From NCBI GenBank assembly GCA_964614415.1, contig CAZTLE010000134.1:1-11232 (forward strand): DNA of 11,232 bases, in the 5' to 3' direction. The DNA is from CAZTLE01 sp964614415 (GTDB taxonomy: Bacteria > Bacteroidota > Bacteroidia > Flavobacteriales > Flavobacteriaceae). Made by a program: the position numbers and the translations under genes. This document shows positions 7,277 to 11,232 of this stretch, piece by piece. Every line of letters starts with the position of its first letter. Positions within the stretch are counted from its first letter, which is position 1. Under the pieces are notes generated by a model. It was not told the DNA's origin, searched no databases, and was given only the letters and a program-made list of their open reading frames with translations.

Positions 7277-7967
7277 ACACCGGAATCAGGTAAGAGATCG
7301 TATAACCGTATCCCACACCATATTCACTAAAATCATTGGTCCGATTGAACCCCGGAACATACAGATTATCAAAATTGTCCGGGACATCTTCACTGATCAT
7401 ACGCTTTAACTGCACGTTTAGTGATAAGAACAAATTATTGAATAGTTCCGTTTTAACTCCTATTTGCAGTTCGGCCCAGTGAGCTGTTAAACCGTTAAAC
7501 TCGGTATTCGCTTCTATGATCTCCGTTGGGAAAGTCTGATTGGTCTGCGTAATTCCGAAGGAAATAAGATCGTGCTTAAAGGTTGAAAAACCGTATCGAA
7601 GGCCGATATAGATGGAGTTATTTAATCCGATCCAGTTCTTATACGCATTAAAATCGGCACCCGCCTTAATGTAGCTACCATTAGTGGTTACGTTCAGGTT
7701 GCTTTCGAATAGGTCTTTCTCTTCGGTGCCCAATTCAGCTGCCACAAAGAATCGTTTTGAAACCCTGAAATCCCCGACAATCTCAAAACCGGTATAACCT
7801 TCTTCCAATGCAGTGCGTAATGGTTTGGCCAGATCGATCCCAACCCGAAGTCCATATTTGTTGTTCTTCGCTAGCGTATCGGAAACCGTTTCCACCTCTT
7901 CCTGAGCCAGCCCCGAAAAGCAGATAAGCAGACTAGTGAAAAATAGTAAGGTGCGTAGTTTCGACAT
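7266..7967 (-). CDS. Secreted/outer-membrane protein, DUF6048-like
   Basis: This 233-residue protein begins with a clear Sec signal peptide (MSKLR, hydrophobic 7-19, cleavage expected after 'SGLA' around residue 21). The mature part is rich in alternating hydrophobic/aromatic strands ('GFEIVGDFRVSKRFFVAAELG', 'NSIYIGLRYGFSTF', 'AELQIGVKTELFNNLFLSLNVQLKRM') and ends in 'YGVGYGYTISYLIPVFKK', which suggests a small outer-membrane beta-barrel. From memory it fits DUF6048, a Bacteroidetes family of unknown function. The start lies 35 bases inside the upstream DUF6452-like gene in another reading frame, so the two are coupled. The signal peptide begins right at this ATG, which supports the overlap as real. 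Its 3' end overlaps the convergent methyltransferase gene by 11 bases. Confidence 0.8.
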   Translation of the reverse strand: MSKLRTLLFFTSLLICFSGLAQEEVETVSDTLAKNNKYGLRVGIDLAKPLRTALEEGYTGFEIVGDFRVSKRFFVAAELGTEEKDLFESNLNVTTNGSYIKAGADFNAYKNWIGLNNSIYIGLRYGFSTFKHDLISFGITQTNQTFPTEIIEANTEFNGLTAHWAELQIGVKTELFNNLFLSLNVQLKRMISEDVPDNFDNLYVPGFNRTNDFSEYGVGYGYTISYLIPVFKK

Positions 7968-8424
7968 CTTCTATGGTCGTATTAAGAGTTTGTAAGTCTA
8001 TAATCCAGTTTTCGGAACCTTCGTTTTCTACCTGTGCATCGAAATCATTATACACGACTTTATAAGCACATGCCCGGTTCACATAAATATTTTCCCGCGT
8101 ATAACTGAATTGGACAAGATCCGGATTTGCCGATTCTTCATCTACATCATCCAGGATGAAATTATATTCGGTTATGTCGGCCGTAGTTCTTAACGGTAAG
8201 GAAATAGAATCGGTAGTCGTAGATGAAAGGACCGCAATGGCCGGATCATCCAGGGTAGCTATGGTTAGATTTTCAGCTGACTTCGAAACAGTAGGATCGT
8301 TAATATCTTTAAAAGTGATGATAAGCAGGGGAGTGGTCGGGGTGGTTTCCGAGCAAATATCATCTCGGGTACAGCCATTGAGTGCCATAACAGCTATAAG
8401 GAGTAACCAGATTTTCTTCACCAT
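7933..8424 (-). CDS. Lipoprotein, DUF6452-like
   Basis: This 163-residue lipoprotein has a basic N-terminus MVKK, a hydrophobic core and the lipobox LNGC with Cys18. Just after it is a Cys-containing 'DDIC' segment (Cys23), followed by 'TTPLLIITFKDINDP', which I recall as the start of the DUF6452 family. A further Cys occurs in 'NRACAYKVVYND'; the two non-lipid cysteines could form a disulfide. The function is unknown. The gene is the first of an operon with the DUF6048-like gene, which it overlaps by 35 bases. The pair lies between two rRNA methyltransferase genes but is itself an envelope module. A -7 element is found 36 bases before its ATG. Family assignment is from memory. Confidence 0.8.
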   Translation of the reverse strand: MVKKIWLLLIAVMALNGCTRDDICSETTPTTPLLIITFKDINDPTVSKSAENLTIATLDDPAIAVLSSTTTDSISLPLRTTADITEYNFILDDVDEESANPDLVQFSYTRENIYVNRACAYKVVYNDFDAQVENEGSENWIIDLQTLNTTIEDVETTHLTIFH

Positions 8425-8459
8425 AGTCTTCTCGGGTGTTCAAAAGATTTGATACGTGC

Positions 8460-8467
8460 CAAAAGTA
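8460..8467 (-). promoter_or_regulatory. -7 element TACTTTTG for the DUF6452/DUF6048 operon
   Basis: On the minus strand TACTTTTG fits TAnnTTTG and lies in the 62-base gap between the stop of the AraC-type regulator gene and the DUF6452-like ATG. The pair therefore probably has its own promoter despite lying downstream of the regulator on the same strand. No clear -33 TTG is present. Confidence 0.5.
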
Positions 8468-8486
8468 ACCAATTTATGAGAAAAGC

Positions 8487-10238
8487 TTACGAGTATTTTT
8501 GTCTTATGTATTCTGAAGGGCTAACCCTTGTATGATTCTTGAACGCCCTTGTAAAAGCCGAAGCGTTCGTATATCCAATTTCTTCCGCCAATGCTTTAAC
8601 TGTGTACTTTCTTACTAACGGTTCTTCATCCAATTTTGTTATCAGGAACTCTATTCGTAATTCTGACAAATATTGTTTGAAGGTTTTTTTCTTGTGCGCA
8701 TTGATAATTCTTGAGAGATAGGATGTGTTAGTCTTGAGCAGTTTCGAAAGCGTATATAGATTGAAGTTAGCAGATGTGAAAATATCCGAATCTTCAATTT
8801 TTTTAAGCTCCAGGAGTACATTTCTTTCCAGGTTGTCGTTGATTTTGTAATCCGTTGCCTTATTTATGGCTTTAACTTCTAATAGTTCCTTGTATCGTTG
8901 CTTAAGCAGACGATACCTTTCAGTTTGAAGTTTTCTTTTCCGAACAAAAATGGTCGTTAGAAAAATCATAGCAAGAAAGGCTCCAGTAACAACCACGAAT
9001 AATACTCTTTTTAACCTGCTCTGATCGTCAATTATCTTATTGTTAAGTTCCTGGATCTCATTAAAATCATCTTCATTCAAAAGCTTTAAGGTCTTCTTTT
9101 TGACTTTGCTTAATGTGTTAAGGCTATCTAATGTTAGTTGCGAGTATTTATAAGCACTGTCGATTTCTTTTAGATTATAATGAGCTTTGGCCATTAGATC
9201 ATAGATTATAAGCATTCTTTCTTTATATAGTGACTGAGGAAGGTCCGTTGAGATAAACTCCTTACCATGGAATAAGCTGGAATCCAAATTACCCAGGTGA
9301 TAGTATGACACGGCCTTTCCATAATGGATATCCAGCATCTTCGTGGGATTATCAATGAGGCTTTGGGCGTTGGATAATAACTTTACTGAGTTAGCGTATT
9401 CTCTCTTGGCGGTGCTTACCCGTGAAAGCCTTATATAAAGGGATCTGTCGATAAAATCATTACTACTACCTCCTTCGGACAAAACATTGCTCGCATAGGC
9501 TTTATCAAAATATACCTTTGCCGAATCAGCATACGACCTGGTGGAGTCGATACGTGTATGGAGAATCAGATAAAGATCACCCAACGTATTATACAAATTG
9601 GTGCGCTCTTTCAACATATTACTGTAGTTGGGAGAAAGAGAATCTAAAGACAGTTCCAGAAGATTTTCTTCGGCTGAATGCAATAAGGGCCTGGCATCCT
9701 CATACAACTCAAGATTAATCTTGATCAATGCCATGCTTCTATCTACTCCCGCCAGGTTTCGAAAGTAATACCTGTTCTTACCTGGGAGTTCTTCCAATAA
9801 GTTGCGACGGGTAACCAAATGTTCAAAAGCATCATCAAGGTTGGCTTGGTTTTTTTCAATGTAGAATAGTCTACGATATATATCAATTTTCAGCTTGAGG
9901 ATACACTCCGAAAATGTGGGCGCATTTATTTTACTTAAATTTTGGTAAGAAGTATCAGGCTCGAGGCCGTTCAATTTGCTGATTATTTCAAACAATCTTT
10001 CCCTGGACTTGTCATATTCGAACTTATCGTAGAAAAATTTGGCTTCAAGAGTATGCGCATAATATTTAAGACAGCTGTTAGAAGATTTCTTAAGTAATTC
10101 TGTATAATGGAATAGGCTATCACTTTTCTTGGATACAAACCGAAGGGCTTGTTCGAAATATTCCTCCTCAACATTATCCGATTGGGAAATCACATTGGTA
10201 AGTGAGAGTAAAAAAATGAAGATTTGTGCGAAACGCAT
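8487..10238 (-). CDS. Membrane-anchored TPR / AraC-type HTH transcriptional regulator
   Basis: The 583-residue protein has three parts. Residues 1-19 form a Sec signal peptide ('IFIFLLSLTNVISQ'). Residues ~25-405 are an alpha-helical, TPR-like sensor region with recurring motifs such as 'LYNTLGDLYLIL', 'AVSYYHLGNLDSSL' and 'MAKAHYNLKEIDSAYKY'. A single membrane helix spans 411-432, followed by a basic, probably coiled stretch (433-460). The C-terminus (~490-580) is an AraC-family double HTH: 'NLYTLSKLLKTNTSYLSRIIN' is the first helix-turn-helix and 'YTVKALAEEIGYTNASAFTRAFKNHTRVSPSEYIR' the second with the family signature. The layout implies a periplasmic TPR sensor and a cytoplasmic DNA-binding domain on one chain, a known Bacteroidetes design. 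The ligand and target genes are unknown. Base composition looks more AT-rich than neighbouring genes, suggesting later acquisition. Two inverted repeats precede the gene. Confidence 0.88.
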   Translation of the reverse strand: MRFAQIFIFLLSLTNVISQSDNVEEEYFEQALRFVSKKSDSLFHYTELLKKSSNSCLKYYAHTLEAKFFYDKFEYDKSRERLFEIISKLNGLEPDTSYQNLSKINAPTFSECILKLKIDIYRRLFYIEKNQANLDDAFEHLVTRRNLLEELPGKNRYYFRNLAGVDRSMALIKINLELYEDARPLLHSAEENLLELSLDSLSPNYSNMLKERTNLYNTLGDLYLILHTRIDSTRSYADSAKVYFDKAYASNVLSEGGSSNDFIDRSLYIRLSRVSTAKREYANSVKLLSNAQSLIDNPTKMLDIHYGKAVSYYHLGNLDSSLFHGKEFISTDLPQSLYKERMLIIYDLMAKAHYNLKEIDSAYKYSQLTLDSLNTLSKVKKKTLKLLNEDDFNEIQELNNKIIDDQSRLKRVLFVVVTGAFLAMIFLTTIFVRKRKLQTERYRLLKQRYKELLEVKAINKATDYKINDNLERNVLLELKKIEDSDIFTSANFNLYTLSKLLKTNTSYLSRIINAHKKKTFKQYLSELRIEFLITKLDEEPLVRKYTVKALAEEIGYTNASAFTRAFKNHTRVSPSEYIRQKYS

Positions 10239-10240
10239 AA

Positions 10241-10255
10241 TTCTGATAGTCAGAA
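10241..10255. repeat. Inverted repeat TTCTGA-tag-TCAGAA next to the regulator start
   Basis: Two perfect 6-bp arms are separated by three bases, beginning 3 bases upstream of the regulator ATG (10238). In the mRNA it would fold into a small hairpin across the ribosome-binding zone; as DNA it could be an operator half-site pair. Confidence 0.6.
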
Positions 10256-10260
10256 ACCTA
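10253..10260 (-). promoter_or_regulatory. Possible -7 element TAGGTTTC for the regulator gene
   Basis: The minus strand reads TAGGTTTC, one base off TAnnTTTG, 15 bases before the ATG. If used, the transcription start would be within about 10 bases of the start codon and the 24-bp palindrome would cover the -33 region. Weak call. Confidence 0.25.
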
Positions 10261-10271
10261 GATATATTTCG

Positions 10272-10295
10272 TATTGCTTTTTATAAAAAGCAATA
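10272..10295. repeat. Perfect 24-bp palindrome upstream of the AraC-type regulator
   Basis: TATTGCTTTTTA is immediately followed by its exact reverse complement, with no spacer and no mismatch, 34-57 bases upstream of the regulator ATG. Its dyad symmetry and position suit an operator for a dimeric regulator. In single-stranded form it would make a 10-bp stem with a TATA loop. Confidence 0.85.
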
Positions 10296-10444
10296 TATAA
10301 CCTTTTCCAAGAAACCAGAACCTATCTATTTTAGCGGCAGATATTGATCTATGGCCCAATTTCATACGAATGTGGAAAGATGAATGCGGAAAATTAGTCG
10401 ATAGTTCTACCAGCTTGAGTATCATGGGGGGACCGATATTCAAG

Positions 10445-10485
10445 AGCACCCTAATCAATTTAAAACGGTTAGGGTGTTGTTTTAT
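10445..10485 (+). terminator. Plus-strand intrinsic terminator with no recognised upstream gene
   Basis: AGCACCCTAATC (10445-10456) pairs with GGTTAGGGTGTT (10467-10478), giving 12 pairs including two G·U wobbles, a 10-nt loop, then the T-rich GTTTTAT (10479-10485). The tract lies on the plus-strand side. For rlmD transcripts on the minus strand the same stem lacks a following U tract, so it would be a poor terminator, but it could still protect the rlmD 3' end. Confidence 0.55.
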
Positions 10486-10506
10486 AGGATAAAGTCAAAA
10501 GCATTA

Positions 10507-11232
10507 TTACTTTTTTAGTTGTAGAAGAACAACATTTTCAACATGGTGTGTTTGCGGAAACATGTCTACAGGCTGTACCTTTTTCACTTCATATAGAGCA
10601 TCCAGCAGCGAAAGATCCCGGGCCTGCGTAGCACTGTTACAACTCACGTAGACAATTCTGGGAGCTCCCAGGGACAGTAACTGATTAACAACATCGGCAT
10701 GCATTCCATCGCGTGGAGGATCGGTGATCACGACATCCGGGATTCCGTGCGTATCAACAAATTCCGAAGTGAATATCTTTTTCATATCACCCACGTAAAA
10801 AGCGACGTTATCAATTTCGTTTAATTGTGCATTCTCCTGCGCCGCTTCAATAGCCTCCGGGACGGCTTCCACACCAACTACCTTTCGGGCTTCTTTAGCC
10901 ACGAACTGAGCAATGGTTCCGGTACCCGTATAGAGGTCATACACAAGTTCGTTTCCGGTCAACCCGGCAAACTCCCTGGTCACTTTGTACAGTTCATAAG
11001 CTTGTTCTGAATTTGTCTGATAGAACGACTTGGCGTTGATCTTGAATCGCAGCCCTTCCATTGCTTCAAAAATGTGATCCCTTCCGGAATGACAAAGAAT
11101 CTCCTGATCATACAGAGTGTCGTTCCCTTTCGTGTTGATCACGTACAGTAGCGATGTGATATCCGGGAATTCAGTCCGAATGGCATCCAGCAGTTCCTCT
11201 CTTTTCTCCATTGGGTCCTCATAAAACTGGAT
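10507..11232 (-). CDS. rlmD: 23S rRNA (uracil-C5)-methyltransferase RlmD, C-terminal part
   Basis: The frame stays open to the window edge and reads 'IQFYEDP' before the internal Met at 11211, so that Met is not the start. About 241 of the expected ~470 residues are visible: the linker and the whole SAM-dependent methyltransferase domain. Landmarks are the substrate-loop region 'FKINAKSFYQTNSEQA', motif I 'DLYTGTGTIAQF', 'DPPRDGMH' (motif IV), the nucleophile loop 'YVSCNSATQARDL' with the catalytic Cys, and the C-terminal 'QTHHVENVVLL' with the general-base Glu. These are diagnostic for TrmA/RlmC/RlmD enzymes; RlmD (m5U at E. coli 23S position 1939) is the usual Bacteroidetes member. The N-terminal TRAM and iron-sulfur Cys motifs lie outside the window. 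Transcription runs toward the AraC-type regulator. Confidence 0.92.
   Translation of the reverse strand: MQFYEDPMEKREELLDAIRTEFPDITSLLYVINTKGNDTLYDQEILCHSGRDHIFEAMEGLRFKINAKSFYQTNSEQAYELYKVTREFAGLTGNELVYDLYTGTGTIAQFVAKEARKVVGVEAVPEAIEAAQENAQLNEIDNVAFYVGDMKKIFTSEFVDTHGIPDVVITDPPRDGMHADVVNQLLSLGAPRIVYVSCNSATQARDLSLLDALYEVKKVQPVDMFPQTHHVENVVLLQLKK

Larger units (their letters stand above)
10239..10506. other. 268-base intergenic region upstream of the AraC-type regulator
   Basis: No convincing gene was found here. The region holds, from left to right, a 6-bp inverted repeat beside the regulator start, a possible -7 element, a perfect 24-bp palindrome, a two-copy near repeat of 14 bases (10368-10395) and a plus-strand terminator hairpin. 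Short frames are open on both strands across 10301-10492, but neither gives a recognisable protein. Confidence 0.6.

Noticed and set aside
10368..10395. Two-copy near repeat GAATGTGGAAAGAT / GAATGCGGAAAATT
   Set aside because: Only two copies with three mismatches; too short to count as a repeat element or a CRISPR array.
10404..10423. A tRNA D-arm-like stretch on the minus strand (CTCAAGCTGGTAGAAC)
   Set aside because: No pairing anticodon arm, T arm or acceptor stem could be built around it, and even the D stem mispairs.
10258..10458. A 66-codon minus-strand frame, and an open plus-strand frame 10301-10492
   Set aside because: Neither has a recognisable domain, a start signal or neighbours supporting it; the minus frame spans the palindrome and the terminator hairpin.
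11209..11211. ATG at 11211 as the rlmD start
   Set aside because: The frame stays open to the window edge with RlmD-like residues, and the N-terminal half of the enzyme is missing, so this Met is internal.

Overview
The window looks like chromosomal DNA from a member of the Flavobacteriia (Bacteroidetes), probably a marine Flavobacteriaceae. The evidence is threefold. Several genes are preceded by the Bacteroidetes promoter element TAnnTTTG and lack strong Shine-Dalgarno sequences. The proteins have Bacteroidetes-type lipoprotein or secretion signals. The gene set includes families I associate with this group: a double-domain M16 lipoprotein, a DUF6452/DUF6048 pair, a stand-alone THUMP-type 23S rRNA methyltransferase and an RlmD of the 'DLYTGTGT' type.

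Layout. Positions 1-81 hold the last ~40 nt of a 5S rRNA gene and its terminator, so an rrn operon lies just to the left. An EamA/DMT-type membrane transporter follows on the plus strand (125-976). It converges on a large M16 zinc-protease lipoprotein (1011-3860, minus). A divergent promoter region separates the protease from a hemolysin III/PAQR-family membrane protein (4023-4643, plus). Next is a two-gene minus-strand unit: a SAM-dependent methyltransferase (5321-6058), whose stop codon directly abuts the start of a ZIP-type metal transporter (4652-5320). An 11-base N run lies inside the methyltransferase. Divergent from it is an RlmL-type THUMP RNA methyltransferase (6110-7276, plus). That gene overlaps tail-to-tail with an overlapping minus-strand pair of envelope proteins, a DUF6452-like lipoprotein and a DUF6048-like secreted protein (7266-8424). 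A visibly more AT-rich gene for a membrane-anchored TPR/AraC-type regulator (8487-10238, minus) follows, with a palindrome-rich upstream region. The window ends in the 3' part of rlmD (10507-11232, minus, 5' end outside).

How it fits together. Most of this is housekeeping: two 23S rRNA methyltransferases near an rrn operon, envelope proteolysis and metal or solute transport. The accessory-looking element is the TPR-membrane-AraC regulator. It sits between the DUF6452/DUF6048 unit and rlmD, genes I recall being neighbours in related genomes. Its upstream region carries a perfect 24-bp palindrome, a second small inverted repeat next to the start codon, and a plus-strand terminator hairpin with no recognised gene in front of it. 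I did not find a clear novel multi-gene defence or biosynthetic system. The regulator with its palindromes, and the uncharacterised DUF pair, are the parts most worth a second look.
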